Source: UMGS1498 sp900552335
Lineage (GTDB): Bacteria; Bacillota_I; Bacilli_A; RF39; UBA660
DNA: 64,000 nt
Direction: 5' to 3'
Assembly (NCBI GenBank): GCA_902477075.1
Contig: CABSFU010000002.1
Span: 62,001-126,000 of the forward strand
Positions 1 through 8,788 of this stretch are shown piece after piece. How positions within the stretch are numbered: position 1 is the first letter of the stretch; the number at the start of each line of letters is the position of its first letter. The translations under genes and the position numbers were made by a program. Under the pieces are notes generated by a model. That model was not told where the DNA came from. It saw only the letters and a program-made list of their open reading frames with translations, and made no database searches.

Positions 1-75
1 TCTGTTGGTGAAGTGGCTTAACACATTGCCCTCTCAAGGCAACATTCACGGGTCCGAATCCCGTACAGATCACCA
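1..75 (+). tRNA. tRNA-Glu (anticodon CTC), first two bases outside the window
   Basis: The anticodon stem TTGCC/GGCAA (26-30 and 38-42) encloses loop CTCTCAA with anticodon CTC at 33-35, which reads GAG (Glu). The T arm is ACGGG/CCCGT (48-52, 60-64). The acceptor strand ACAGATC (65-71) is followed by discriminator A and an encoded CCA. Its partner strand would be GATCTGT, so two 5' bases precede the window. The layout matches bacterial tRNA-Glu. Confidence 0.93.
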
Positions 76-86
76 AATTGATTCAT

Positions 87-117
87 ACTTGAATTATTAT
101 ATAGTTCAAGTTTTTTT
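87..117 (+). terminator. Intrinsic terminator after the tRNA
   Basis: A 7-bp stem ACTTGAA/TTCAAGT (87-93, 105-111) is followed directly by a run of T. It lies 11 bases after the tRNA CCA end and most likely ends that transcript. Confidence 0.8.
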
Positions 118-230
118 ATAAAATTTATATAACATTATCATGATAGTACTTTTCAAGAATGGTCAAAATGATAGAAAAATTGTTAAAACTTGATAACAAT
201 GGCAGGTAATTCTTGTTTTTAAATAAAAAT

Positions 231-410
231 ATGGAAGAAAATCTTATTCCAATTGAAGATATGGCAACTATATATTTAGAATATACGAAAATAGATGGAG
301 ATAAAATGGAAAATCTTTATATTGGACTGTTAGCTTTCACAAATGAAAATGAAATTAGTATATTTCTAGCGTCTACTTTTCAAAATAGAGGATTGGGTAA
401 AAAAATATAA
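231..410 (+). pseudogene. Remnant of a GNAT N-acetyltransferase
   Basis: A short open frame (about 59 codons from ATG 231; a TTG at 213 is also in frame) ends in a segment like GNAT motif A: hydrophobic strand IFLAS, then FQNRGLGKKI, resembling the acetyl-CoA pyrophosphate loop (Q/R-x-x-G-x-G). A GNAT would continue for another 60 or more residues, but here a stop follows at once. There is no convincing ribosome-binding site. It is most likely a decayed gene end; a random small ORF cannot be excluded. Confidence 0.4.
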
Positions 411-449
411 ATTATAAAAATTTAAAATATTAGAATATTTTTTAATGAA

Positions 450-482
450 AAGAAGTAAATTATGATGCATAATTTACTTCTT
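450..482 (+). terminator. Perfect 14-bp hairpin between the GNAT remnant and the DUF1287-like gene
   Basis: A 14-bp perfect inverted repeat (450-463 and 469-482) surrounds the 5-nt loop GATGC. A T-rich but interrupted stretch follows, and A's precede it, so it could work as a bidirectional terminator. It sits 37 bases before the next start codon, so a 5' UTR role is also possible. Confidence 0.5.
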
Positions 483-518
483 ATTTATTATTGTGTTAAT
501 ATAAAACTAGGTGAGAAT

Positions 519-1133
519 ATGAAAAAGGTAATCATAATTAGTATGGTAGTGATTTTGTTCATCATTTTAATTCCAGAACATAAATATAGTAATGAAGATT
601 TTACTATTAAAAATTATATTAGCAGTATAGATAAGGATAAAGATGCAATGGATGATCAAACAGATATTTTAAATAACGCTAAAAAATATGTGGAGACAAA
701 ACCAAAATACAAAAGTAAATACTATAATACAGGATATCCTAATGATGGATATGGTGTTTGTACAGATGTAGTAGGATTTTCTCTAAAAGAAGCCGGATAT
801 GATTTAATGGTATTAGTAAATGAAGATGTTAAATCACATCAAGAAAGATATTCCATCACAACCATTGATAAAAATATTGATTTTAGAAGAGTAAATAATT
901 TAAATGTTTACTTTAAATATAATTCTATATCTTTAACATTAAATCCAAAAGAAATAGCGGAATGGCAAGGTGGAGATATTGTCGTTTTTCCAAAACATAT
1001 TGGTATTGTTTCAGATAAGAGAAATAGAAAAGGCATTAATTATGTGATTCACCATGCTAATCCATTTCAAATTTGGTATGAGGAAGATATTTTAGAAAAA
1101 TATGAAATTATAGGTCATTATAGAATTAGTTAA
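519..1133 (+). CDS. DUF1287-like secreted/membrane-anchored protein
   Basis: This is a 204-residue protein from ATG 519, which has AGGTGAG just upstream; the open frame extends 19 codons further up without a good site. Residues about 1-20 form a hydrophobic signal anchor. The globular part has CTDVV (a likely catalytic Cys), then WQGGDIVVF, HIGIVSD and VIHHA, which resemble the DUF1287 / NlpC-P60-like papain fold. Such proteins are thought to act outside the cell, perhaps on the wall. It precedes an ABC transporter operon, which it could serve as an accessory. The family call rests on motif pattern only. Confidence 0.7.
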   Translation: MKKVIIISMVVILFIILIPEHKYSNEDFTIKNYISSIDKDKDAMDDQTDILNNAKKYVETKPKYKSKYYNTGYPNDGYGVCTDVVGFSLKEAGYDLMVLVNEDVKSHQERYSITTIDKNIDFRRVNNLNVYFKYNSISLTLNPKEIAEWQGGDIVVFPKHIGIVSDKRNRKGINYVIHHANPFQIWYEEDILEKYEIIGHYRIS

Positions 1134-1134
1134 A

Positions 1135-1168
1135 TAGTCATTTTATAGTCATTTTAAAAATATATAAT
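1135..1168 (+). promoter_or_regulatory. Promoter with tandem 11-bp repeats before the ABC transporter operon
   Basis: TAGTCATTTTA occurs twice back to back (1135-1145, 1146-1156), overlapping where a -35 box would be. TATAAT follows at 1163-1168. GGAGGG then precedes ATG 1187. Direct repeats one helical turn apart are typical of OmpR-family response-regulator sites, and such a regulator is encoded at 4903-5535. Regulation by that protein is inferred. Confidence 0.6.
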
Positions 1169-1186
1169 GTAATTGGAGGGAAAAAT

Positions 1187-1864
1187 ATGGAAATATTAAA
1201 AGTAGAACATTTAACAAAAACGTATGGAAAAGGAACAACAAAAGTAATTGCTTTAAATGATGTATCTTTTTCTGTAAACAAAGGTGAATTTGTTGCTATT
1301 GTAGGAGCAAGTGGAAGTGGTAAATCTACTTTATTACATTTGCTAGGTGGTGTAGATAGACCAACTAGTGGAAAAGTACTAATCGATGGCAATGATATTT
1401 ACAAAATGAATGATGACAATTTGGCTATTTTTAGGAGAAGACAAATTGGCTTAATTTATCAATTTTACAATTTAATTCCAATATTAGATGTGGAGGAAAA
1501 CATCACTTTACCGAGAGATTTAGATAATAATCCTGTAGAGCCAGAAAAATTAGAAGAATTATTAAGTACTTTAGGATTAGAAAAGCGAAGAAAACATCTT
1601 CCAAATGAATTGTCTGGAGGACAACAACAAAGAACATCTATTGGTCGAGCATTGATTACCAATCCGTCACTTGTACTTGCTGATGAACCAACAGGAAATC
1701 TAGATTCCAAAGCTAGCGATGAAATTGTTTCTTTACTAAAATCATCTAATAAAAAATATAATCAAACGATTATTATGATTACTCATGACTTGGAAATTGC
1801 TAAAAATGCAGATAGAATTATTACTATCGAAGATGGAAAAATTATTAGAGATGTGAGAAATTAA
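1187..1864 (+). CDS. ABC transporter ATP-binding protein (MacB/LolD/BceA-like)
   Basis: This is a complete 225-residue nucleotide-binding subunit. Walker A is GASGSGKS (40-47), the Q-loop is near Q92, the signature LSGGQ is 142-146 and Walker B is LVLADEP (162-168) followed by the D-loop. The switch His lies in MITHD. It drives the FtsX-type permease that starts two bases after its stop. GGAGGG upstream fixes the start. With the two-component system downstream, the set resembles antimicrobial-peptide resistance modules of Gram-positive bacteria (BceAB-RS, VexP/VncRS). The substrate cannot be read from sequence. Confidence 0.9.
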   Translation: MEILKVEHLTKTYGKGTTKVIALNDVSFSVNKGEFVAIVGASGSGKSTLLHLLGGVDRPTSGKVLIDGNDIYKMNDDNLAIFRRRQIGLIYQFYNLIPILDVEENITLPRDLDNNPVEPEKLEELLSTLGLEKRRKHLPNELSGGQQQRTSIGRALITNPSLVLADEPTGNLDSKASDEIVSLLKSSNKKYNQTIIMITHDLEIAKNADRIITIEDGKIIRDVRN

Positions 1865-1865
1865 T

Positions 1866-4385
1866 ATGAAAATATTAAATAAAATAATTATTAAAGACTT
1901 AAAATTAAACAAAAAAAGATCAATTGTAACCATAATAGGAATTATATTATCAGTAGCGCTTATTTGTGCTGTAGCAGGTATGGCTACCAGTTTTAGAGCA
2001 ACTTTAGTAAAAGGGGAGATAGAGTCATCTGGATATTACCATGTAGAAATAGAAAATGTAGATTCAAAATTTAAAAATATTTTAAAACATAATTATGATA
2101 TTAAGGATATTTATGAGGTAAAAGAAATAGGATATGCAAAATTGGAACATACCAATTATGCATCTAAACCATATATGCATTTATATTCTATGACTCAAAA
2201 TGATTTTGAACGTTTAAAATTCACGTTAATAGATGGAAGATTTCCAAACAATGAAGGTGAAATTGTTATAAGCCGCCATCTTAGAACATTAGGAGAGGTA
2301 GATTATAAAATAGGAGATACTGTAACATTTGAAGTAGGAAAAAGAGTATCTGATGGTTATCTGTTAAATAGTGGCATGCCATATAATGAAGAAGAAAATT
2401 TAGAAAATACGTTAGAAAGAAGATTTACAATTGTAGGGGTGATAGAACGACCAGACTATATTTTTGAACAATATTCTGATCCGGGATATACTTTTATAAC
2501 AACCAATTTAGAAAAAGATACTTCAGATTTATATATATCTTTTAAAAATCCCAGTGAATATCGAAAATCTCTTAGTGAAATATTAGAAATAGATGAAAAA
2601 GATGTGGACACTTGTTCAGGCGTTGAAATAGAAGAGTGTCATTTAAAATATCCATATATTTTAAATGAAAACTTACTAAGATGGGAAGTATTTAATTTTA
2701 GTGATACAACAATTAATATGTTAATAAAAGTAATTGCTATTGTAATTCTGATTATCATGAGTACTAGTATATTTGTTATTCGAAATGCTTTTGCCATATC
2801 AACTACTGAAAAAACAAAAATGATTGGTATGTTAAAAAGCGTTGGAGCAACTAAAAAACAAATAAAAAGAAGCATTGTAACAGAAGGAATGCTATTAGGT
2901 ATTATTGCAGTTCCTCTTGGTATTTTATCTGGGATATTTGCAGATTATATATTAGTTATTATCGTTAATTTATTAGTAGGAGATTTTATGTTTGGAACAA
3001 TGAATGGTATGGTATTTGAAATTTCACCAGTAACAATTCTGATTTCCATACTATTAGGATTTATTACGATTTATTTATCTTCATTAGCGTCTACTAAAAA
3101 GGCTAGTAAAATAAGTGCAATTGAATCTATTCGAGGCAATGATAATTATGTAATAAAGTCCAAAAAATTAAAACCACCATTTTTGATTAAAAAATTATTT
3201 AAAACTGGTGGTGTTATTGCTTATAAAAATTTAAAAAGAAGCTCCAAAAAATATAGAACAACAGTCATATCTTTAGTAGTAAGTATATTGGTATTTATAA
3301 CAATGAATACTTTTATAAACTATGGGTTTTCTTTATCAAATGTGTATTACGTGGATATGGATTATAATATTATGATTCATAATTATGAAGAAAAAGATGT
3401 AGATAAAATACTATCATTAGACTATATAGAAAAATATACAAAATTATCTTATGGTGAATCTATTTCTTTAGATAATAATCATTTAAGTAATTTTGGAAGA
3501 AGTATTTTAGATGGGTATGAAGTAGAAAATGCTTCTATAACTGTATATGTATTAGATGAAAATTCCTATAAAAATTATATAGAAAAGTTACATTTAAAAT
3601 ATGAAGATTATCAAGATAAAGTGATTTTGAATGATTATTTTTTATATTCCTCTAATCAAGGTTATCAATATGAAAGATTTTTTAATTATAATATTAATGA
3701 TGTTATACAAGGAACAATGGAAAACGAAAAGATATCTATCAACATTGATTATATTACTTCAACGTCACCAGATGGTGAAAGCCTATATGTGACGGGTGGA
3801 TTGCTTTATATGAGCGAAAACTATTATAAAGAACATTTTAATGGAAAGTTAATTCCAGAAAGTATTGCTATTAAATCAAATAATGCAGAACAATTTGAAA
3901 AAGCATTTAATAATTTAAAAATAGATGCGAACATTACAAATTTAGAAGAAATGATGAATCAAAATAAATCCATGATTTTGGTGATATCAATATTCTTATA
4001 TGGATTTATTACAGTTATAACATTAATTGGAGTAACCAATATCTTTAATACAATAACAACAAATATGGAATTGAGACAAAAAGAATTTGCTATGTTAAAA
4101 AGTATTGGAATGACAAAAAAAGAATTTAATAGAATGGTTAATTTAGAAACCTTATTTTATTCTACAAAATCATTAGTAATTGGTATACTATTAGGTACTT
4201 TAGGATCTTATGGTATTTATAAGGCATTTGCTACAGGATTTGATAAAGGTTTTAAAATTCCTTTTACTGCAATTATTATTTCTACAATAGCAGTATTTGT
4301 TTTAGTTTTCTTCATTATGAGATTTTCACTTAAAAAAATCAATAAACAAAATATGATTGAAACCATAAGAAATGAAAACATATAG
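1866..4385 (+). CDS. FtsX-family ABC transporter permease, 839 aa, about 8 TM
   Basis: The protein has an N-terminal TM (about 15-37), a first extracytoplasmic domain, three TMs (about 283-307, 330-360, 385-410), a central TM near 460-480, a second extracytoplasmic domain and three C-terminal TMs (about 700-725, 755-780, 790-815). FtsX/MacB signatures EKTKMIGMLKSVGATKKQ and RQKEFAMLKSIGMTKKE follow the first TM of each triplet. This duplicated layout is that of ABC3-type permeases that move peptides or lipoproteins. It is co-transcribed with the ATPase (1-bp gap). Confidence 0.9.
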   Translation: MKILNKIIIKDLKLNKKRSIVTIIGIILSVALICAVAGMATSFRATLVKGEIESSGYYHVEIENVDSKFKNILKHNYDIKDIYEVKEIGYAKLEHTNYASKPYMHLYSMTQNDFERLKFTLIDGRFPNNEGEIVISRHLRTLGEVDYKIGDTVTFEVGKRVSDGYLLNSGMPYNEEENLENTLERRFTIVGVIERPDYIFEQYSDPGYTFITTNLEKDTSDLYISFKNPSEYRKSLSEILEIDEKDVDTCSGVEIEECHLKYPYILNENLLRWEVFNFSDTTINMLIKVIAIVILIIMSTSIFVIRNAFAISTTEKTKMIGMLKSVGATKKQIKRSIVTEGMLLGIIAVPLGILSGIFADYILVIIVNLLVGDFMFGTMNGMVFEISPVTILISILLGFITIYLSSLASTKKASKISAIESIRGNDNYVIKSKKLKPPFLIKKLFKTGGVIAYKNLKRSSKKYRTTVISLVVSILVFITMNTFINYGFSLSNVYYVDMDYNIMIHNYEEKDVDKILSLDYIEKYTKLSYGESISLDNNHLSNFGRSILDGYEVENASITVYVLDENSYKNYIEKLHLKYEDYQDKVILNDYFLYSSNQGYQYERFFNYNINDVIQGTMENEKISINIDYITSTSPDGESLYVTGGLLYMSENYYKEHFNGKLIPESIAIKSNNAEQFEKAFNNLKIDANITNLEEMMNQNKSMILVISIFLYGFITVITLIGVTNIFNTITTNMELRQKEFAMLKSIGMTKKEFNRMVNLETLFYSTKSLVIGILLGTLGSYGIYKAFATGFDKGFKIPFTAIIISTIAVFVLVFFIMRFSLKKINKQNMIETIRNENI

Positions 4386-4440
4386 AATGATAAAATAATT
4401 GTAAAAAACAATTGTATAAAATAGATAAATTGTATATAAT

Positions 4441-4486
4441 AAAAAGGAACATACCTAATGAGTTTTTGTTAGGTATATTCCTTTTT
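4441..4486 (+). terminator. Strong intrinsic terminator after the ABC operon
   Basis: A long stem (about 17 pairs with one C/A mismatch) pairs AAAAAGGAA...ATACCTAA (4441-4458) with TTAGGTAT...TTCCTTTTT. The right arm ends in five T's. It lies 55 bases after the permease stop and may act in both directions because its left arm starts with five A's. Confidence 0.85.
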
Positions 4487-4495
4487 GGTTGAATT

Positions 4496-4528
4496 CCTAA
4501 CGCCACAAGGGGCGTTAGGATATGTTTT
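4496..4528 (+). terminator. Second GC-richer hairpin after the ABC operon
   Basis: Stem CCTAACGCC/GGCGTTAGG (4496-4504, 4511-4519) has a 6-nt loop and is followed by ATATGTTTTTA. It is probably a backup terminator, or a small structured RNA end. Confidence 0.6.
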
Positions 4529-4850
4529 TATTTACTTAAAATATAAAATATTAAAAGTAATAGGAGTAAAATGATAACATAAAGATGTTTTTCTCTATGT
4601 GTCAGAAACACAACCTCACTTTCTATAAAAAGTAAGGAATATTCTAATGCATTAGATATGTTCAACTATAAATATAAGGTGTTTTAAATAAAATACCTAA
4701 AAAATTGAAATTTGATATGAATTTTGATAAGATAGATGTATAAATAAGAATAGTAATATAGTTTGTAGATAGTGAAATTCTATCATTTACTGTATGCAAA
4801 CAAAATGATTTTAAATACTTCTTCTGTTTTGCTGTTAGAAAAAGCTGTAA
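4529..4850. other. Intergenic stretch with no gene recognised
   Basis: No ORF with a plausible start and ribosome-binding site is visible in this AT-rich stretch on either strand. A weak dyad GATAG...CTATC is near 4768-4784. It separates the ABC operon from the two-component genes. Confidence 0.5.
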
Positions 4851-4887
4851 AGTTAATCTTAATGATTAACTTTTTGTGTGTTATAAT
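4851..4887 (+). promoter_or_regulatory. Dyad and extended -10 promoter of the response-regulator gene
   Basis: AGTTAATC/GATTAACT (4851-4858, 4864-4871) form an 8-bp dyad with a 5-nt spacer, followed by T's. Just downstream is TGTTATAAT, an extended -10 (TATAAT 4882-4887), 15 bases before ATG 4903. The dyad covers the -35 position and is a candidate operator, for example for autoregulation. A short terminator is the alternative reading. Confidence 0.5.
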
Positions 4888-4902
4888 GGTAGTGGTGATA
4901 TC

Positions 4903-5535
4903 ATGAAGATTCTATTATTAGAAGACAATGAACTTATAGGAAAAGCGCTAGTCTATTTATTAAACGAAAATCATTATGAAGTGGATTTATGTACTAATAT
5001 AAAAGAAGCTAAAGAGAAAAATATGAAAATCTATGATTTAATGATATTAGATATTACTTTACCAGATGGTAATGGTATTGATTTTTATCAAGATAATAAA
5101 GAAATTAAAACAATATTTTTAACAGCTTTAGATGAAGAAGAAGATATATTAAAATGTTTTCATTTGGGGTGTGATGATTATATTACAAAACCATTTAAAA
5201 CGGGTGAACTATTAGCGAAAATAAAAAGAATTTTAAATAAAGAAAATCAAATAAAAGTAAAAAATATTGTAGTAGATTTGGATAAGATGATCGTATATAA
5301 AGATGGTGAAGAAATCACTTTGTCCCAATTAGAATATAAAATATTAGTTTTACTATTTCATAATTTAGATAAAGTAATTACTCGGGAATTTATTTTAAAT
5401 CAAATATGGGATGAATCGGAAAATTTTGTAGAAGATAATACATTAACGGTTTATATAAAAAGAATACGATCTAAGATAGGTGACAATATTATAAAAACAA
5501 TAAAAGGAATAGGATATAGGATTGATAGCAAATGA
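4903..5535 (+). CDS. OmpR-family response regulator
   Basis: This is a 210-residue protein. The receiver domain (about 1-115) has acidic pocket residues E7/D8, phospho-acceptor D50 (MILD), T in FLTA and K in ITKPF. The C-terminal winged helix (about 125-210) has the OmpR signature ITREFILNQIWD and VYIKRIRSKIG. ATG 4903 is preferred over an upstream frame start because GTGGTGAT precedes it and the conserved MKILLLED starts there. It overlaps the histidine kinase gene by 4 bp (ATGA). The 11-bp repeats at 1135-1156 are a plausible target. Confidence 0.92.
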   Translation: MKILLLEDNELIGKALVYLLNENHYEVDLCTNIKEAKEKNMKIYDLMILDITLPDGNGIDFYQDNKEIKTIFLTALDEEEDILKCFHLGCDDYITKPFKTGELLAKIKRILNKENQIKVKNIVVDLDKMIVYKDGEEITLSQLEYKILVLLFHNLDKVITREFILNQIWDESENFVEDNTLTVYIKRIRSKIGDNIIKTIKGIGYRIDSK

Positions 5536-6734
5536 AAGAAAAAAGTCATATAAAAATAATTATATTATTTAGTTTATTACTGATATTATTTGTGTTTATT
5601 AGTAGTTGCATTACAAAAAAACAATATCATGAATATAGTAGCTCTGCTAATAAAAAAATAAACAATTTAATAGCTTTGATAGAAGAAAAAAATATAAATA
5701 TTACAAATGATGAAATATTTGAAATATTAAATGACGATAAAGAAAATGTGATTCGTCAATATGGAATTGATATAAATCAAGATAGTATTTTGACAGATTA
5801 TCCAAATATTCAAAAAAAATATAAGATGATTTATAGTATAATATTAGTCATTTATACAAGCTTTATTTTCTTAATTTATTTTTATTATCACTACAAAGAA
5901 CAAAAAAAGATAAAACAAATTACGAATTATATTAAAGAAATTAATCAAAAAAAATATTATTTGGATATAAAAGACAATGGTGAAGATGAGTTATCTTTAT
6001 TAAAAAATGAATTGTATAAAATAACAGTGATGTTAAAAGAACAAACAGAATTATTAAAAAAAGATAAAATCAATTTAAAAGATTCCATTAGTGATATTTC
6101 TCATCAATTAAAAACCCCTTTAACTTCTATTTCCATTTTATTGGATGATATTTTAGAAAATCCTAACATGAATAAAAAAACAAGAGATGAATTTTTATAT
6201 AATATTCGACAAGAAGCAAATAATATTCAAATTTTAGTTCAAAATTTATTAAAATTATCTAAATTTGATGCAAATGTAATTGAATTTAAAAAAGAAAAAA
6301 TAAATGTAAAAGATTTAATCAATCATTCTTTAAACAAATTAGAAATTATAAGAGAATTAAAAAATATATCCATTCATGTGGATTGCGATAAAAAAATTTA
6401 TATTAATGGTGATTCTACTTGGGAAGCAGAAGCTATATCTAATATCTTAAAAAATTCGATTGAATATTCTGATAAGGATGCTAATATTGATATTAAAGTA
6501 GAAGATAATCCTTTTTATGTAAAAATTATAATAAAAGATTATGGAAAAGGAATAAAAGAAAAAGACTTAAAAAATATTTTTAAAAGATTTTATAAAGGGG
6601 AAAATTCTATTTCTGGTAGTATTGGAATAGGATTAAATTTATCTCAAAAAATAGTAGAAAAAGATAATGGTTTTATAGATGTTTCATCTACAGAAGAGGA
6701 AACTGCTTTTGAAATAAAATATATTAAAAGTTAA
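5532..6734 (+). CDS. Sensor histidine kinase
   Basis: This 400-residue membrane kinase has TM1 at about 8-26 and TM2 at about 99-119, framing a roughly 70-residue extracytoplasmic loop. The H-box is SDISHQLKTPLTS with phospho-acceptor H191. The catalytic domain shows the N-box NILKNSIEYS, G1 box DYGKGI and G2 box GSIGIGLNLS. The loop is longer than in intramembrane-sensing BceS kinases, so it is closer to VncS-like or sensing types. The start overlaps the regulator's stop, so the two are translationally coupled. Confidence 0.92.
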   Translation: MKEKSHIKIIILFSLLLILFVFISSCITKKQYHEYSSSANKKINNLIALIEEKNINITNDEIFEILNDDKENVIRQYGIDINQDSILTDYPNIQKKYKMIYSIILVIYTSFIFLIYFYYHYKEQKKIKQITNYIKEINQKKYYLDIKDNGEDELSLLKNELYKITVMLKEQTELLKKDKINLKDSISDISHQLKTPLTSISILLDDILENPNMNKKTRDEFLYNIRQEANNIQILVQNLLKLSKFDANVIEFKKEKINVKDLINHSLNKLEIIRELKNISIHVDCDKKIYINGDSTWEAEAISNILKNSIEYSDKDANIDIKVEDNPFYVKIIIKDYGKGIKEKDLKNIFKRFYKGENSISGSIGIGLNLSQKIVEKDNGFIDVSSTEEETAFEIKYIKS

Positions 6735-6756
6735 AATGATATCATTTTAACTTTTT
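6726..6756 (+). terminator. Intrinsic terminator after the histidine kinase
   Basis: A near-perfect palindrome pairs AAAAGTTAAAATGAT (6726-6740) with ATCATTTTAACTTTT and ends in T's. It overlaps the stop codon of the kinase gene. Confidence 0.8.
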
Positions 6757-6906
6757 AGAATGCTTGAAATCATAAGATAGTAATACTAAATCATTAAAAT
6801 AGCATACGAAAATAAAAAAATGGTAATTTGAATCATAAAAAAAGATCTGCTAAAGTGTAGTAGACAGGAGATGATAGATATTCCATAAAGAGTTTATAAA
6901 ACATAA

Positions 6907-6939
6907 AAAAGAAACTATTTTTATCTAAATAGTCTTCTT
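6907..6939 (-). terminator. Intrinsic terminator of the collagen-like gene
   Basis: On the minus strand GACTATTT and AAATAGTT pair around a short loop, followed by CTTTTTTAT. It lies directly after the stop of the 6941-7633 gene. Confidence 0.7.
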
Positions 6940-6940
6940 G

Positions 6941-7633
6941 TTAAGCTTCTTGTCTTCCTAAATACTCAATGAATATAGTTACTAATGAATTTGTAAAATA
7001 TGAATTAGAATTAATATCTTGCAAATCTGGTGAATTTAAATAGAATGTTTGGTTCCCTAAGTTAACGATTTCGTAGGCATCTTCTGTATTAACAATAGAA
7101 ATAATTCCTTCTGCAACAATTTGATTTGCTATTTCATTATTTTTCCAACAACTTGCTCCTATATAAACATCATCAGTATTTGTTTTTCTAAAACCAATTG
7201 TAATGAAATCGGTTTTTGTATCAAAAGCAGCAGGTAATTTGTGATAAGCAGATATGGTAATGCTTACGTGATAATATCCGATTGTATTAAATTGAATCAT
7301 ATTATTATTTAGCGTGACTAAATTCGTCATGTCTAATTCTTTTCTGGTAATGGGAATTTGTTTTAACACAGGAACAATGATGCCATTTTCTTCCACTCCA
7401 TCATTATAAGTCACTAAATAGCTGGATCGAGCATTATTATTTCCTTGCATTCCTTGTGGACCTGTTGGACCAATATCACCTTTTTCTCCCTGCATTCCTT
7501 GTGGCCCGATATCACCTTTTTCACCTTTAGGACCCGTTGGGCCTATTAAAAGATAGGGATATTTTTTATTAAAATCTATTTTTTTTAAGGCTTTTTGATA
7601 TATTTCTTTATCTGAATTGCATTTTTTATTCAT
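6941..7633 (-). CDS. Collagen-like (Gly-X-Y) surface protein
   Basis: This is a 230-residue protein from ATG 7633, chosen because AAAGGAGG lies 8 bases upstream; 16 upstream codons in frame lack a site. A short N-terminal region (1-31) is followed by about 12 Gly-X-Y triplets (GPTGPKGEKGD, GPQGMQG) and a C-terminal domain of about 160 residues rich in beta-type segments. The layout (short N-terminus, collagen stalk, trimeric C1q/TNF-like head) is that of BclA-type exosporium or surface proteins. No signal peptide is visible. It is a single gene with its own terminator. The head fold is inferred. Confidence 0.8.
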   Translation of the reverse strand: MNKKCNSDKEIYQKALKKIDFNKKYPYLLIGPTGPKGEKGDIGPQGMQGEKGDIGPTGPQGMQGNNNARSSYLVTYNDGVEENGIIVPVLKQIPITRKELDMTNLVTLNNNMIQFNTIGYYHVSITISAYHKLPAAFDTKTDFITIGFRKTNTDDVYIGASCWKNNEIANQIVAEGIISIVNTEDAYEIVNLGNQTFYLNSPDLQDINSNSYFTNSLVTIFIEYLGRQEA

Positions 7634-7704
7634 AAAAAACCTCCTTTTAGTATAGAATATGCTTTTAAAATATTGTTGCATAATGTAAAATACTATTTTA
7701 ATGG

Positions 7705-7732
7705 TTCAAAACTGAAAATAATAAAGTATAAT
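7705..7732 (+). promoter_or_regulatory. Promoter for the 7760 gene
   Basis: TATAAT at 7727-7732 has TTCAAA 16 bases upstream (7705-7710) as a weak -35. GAAAGG precedes ATG 7760. Confidence 0.45.
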
Positions 7733-7759
7733 AGATATTAGTGAAGAAAGGAAAAAATT

Positions 7760-8089
7760 ATGGTTGGTAAAAAACAAGAAGAAAATATAACAAAAAGAAT
7801 TTTAATTACATTAAAACTATTTTATGAAAATAAAGGAAGAATTAATGATGAACAATTAGCTAGATTAGTATCGATGGAAGGAATTGTTACTTCTTCTAGT
7901 ACGGTTGGTCGTGATTTGACAAGTAATCGTTTAAAAAAACTAATTCCAGAAAATGAGTATGAAGAAATTCAAAGATTGCGTAAACAAAATAAAGAACTAG
8001 GTAAGAGTTTAGGAGGCAAAAATTTTGCTTTTTATAACGATTGTACCAGAAATGAAAGTGGACAATTTACGGGAAGTAAAAAAAGATAA
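7760..8089 (+). CDS. Small putative helix-turn-helix protein
   Basis: This is a 109-residue basic protein. Residues about 28-55 (NDEQLARLVSMEG...SSSTVGRDL) look like a helix-turn-helix, and the segment STVGRDLTS resembles the recognition helix of SpoIIID-like sporulation regulators. The rest (LKKLIPENEYEEIQRLRKQNKELGKSLGGKNFAF) is helical and ends in a basic tail. GAAAGG upstream supports the start. It lies 22 bases before a truncated ABC ATPase gene. The exact family was not recognised. Confidence 0.6.
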   Translation: MVGKKQEENITKRILITLKLFYENKGRINDEQLARLVSMEGIVTSSSTVGRDLTSNRLKKLIPENEYEEIQRLRKQNKELGKSLGGKNFAFYNDCTRNESGQFTGSKKR

Positions 8090-8120
8090 CTAAGTATATA
8101 GAAAAGAAAGGATGGAAATT

Positions 8121-8690
8121 TTGTTAGAATTAAGAAAAATAAGTAAAATTTATCAAATAAATGATTTTAAACAAAAGGCATTGAATCATGTAGATTTAAA
8201 GTTTAGAGATAATGAATTTGTATCTATTTTAGGACCAAGTGGAAGTGGAAAAACTACACTTTTAAATATTATTGGTGGTTTAGATCAATATACCGATGGT
8301 GATTTAATAATTAATGGAATATCTACAAAAAATTATAAAAATCAAGATTGGGATACCTATCGCAATCATAAAATCGGTTTTGTTTTTCAAAACTATAATT
8401 TAATACCACATCAAACGGCTTTAGTAAATGTAGAGTTAGCTTTAACACTTTCTGGTATTTCAAAAGAGGAGAGAAGAAAAAGAGCAATTACTGTTTTAAA
8501 AAAAGTAGGTTTGGAAAAACATATTCATAAAAAACCAAACCAAATGTCTGGTGGACAAATGCAAAGAATTGCGATTGCAAGAGCACTTATTAATAATCCA
8601 GATATTTTATTAGCTGATGAACCAACAGGAGCATTGTTTAAATCCAAAAAATATAATAGTTGTAATTTAAGGCCTTTATATTCCTTATAA
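8121..8690 (+). pseudogene. ABC transporter ATPase, truncated after Walker B
   Basis: The TTG at 8121 is the likely start: AAAGGATGG precedes it, whereas ATG 8112 sits on the ribosome-binding site. The protein has Walker A GPSGSGKT, signature MSGGQ and Walker B ILLADEPTG, matching MacB/LolD-like subunits. After ...EPTGAL the sequence diverges into about 18 unrelated residues (FKSKKYNSCNL...). The D-loop, switch His and a permease gene are all missing. It is likely the broken edge of an operon cut by insertion or deletion, so the protein should not be functional. Confidence 0.8.
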
Positions 8691-8713
8691 TACTAAATAA
8701 ATTAATATTCATT

Positions 8714-8742
8714 GATATAGAAAAAAATCTATATCTTTTTTT
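8714..8742 (+). terminator. Intrinsic terminator before the methyltransferase
   Basis: GATATAGA/TCTATATC (8714-8721, 8728-8735) form an 8-bp stem with an A-rich loop and a 7-T tail. Confidence 0.85.
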
Positions 8743-8788
8743 ATTACAAATATTTTTGTCAAAGAAATAATAAAGGGGGGTTGATAAA

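Noticed and set aside
1..75. tRNA 3' end as att site for the island or the conjugative element
   Set aside because: I could not find a second copy of the tRNA 3' end elsewhere in the window.
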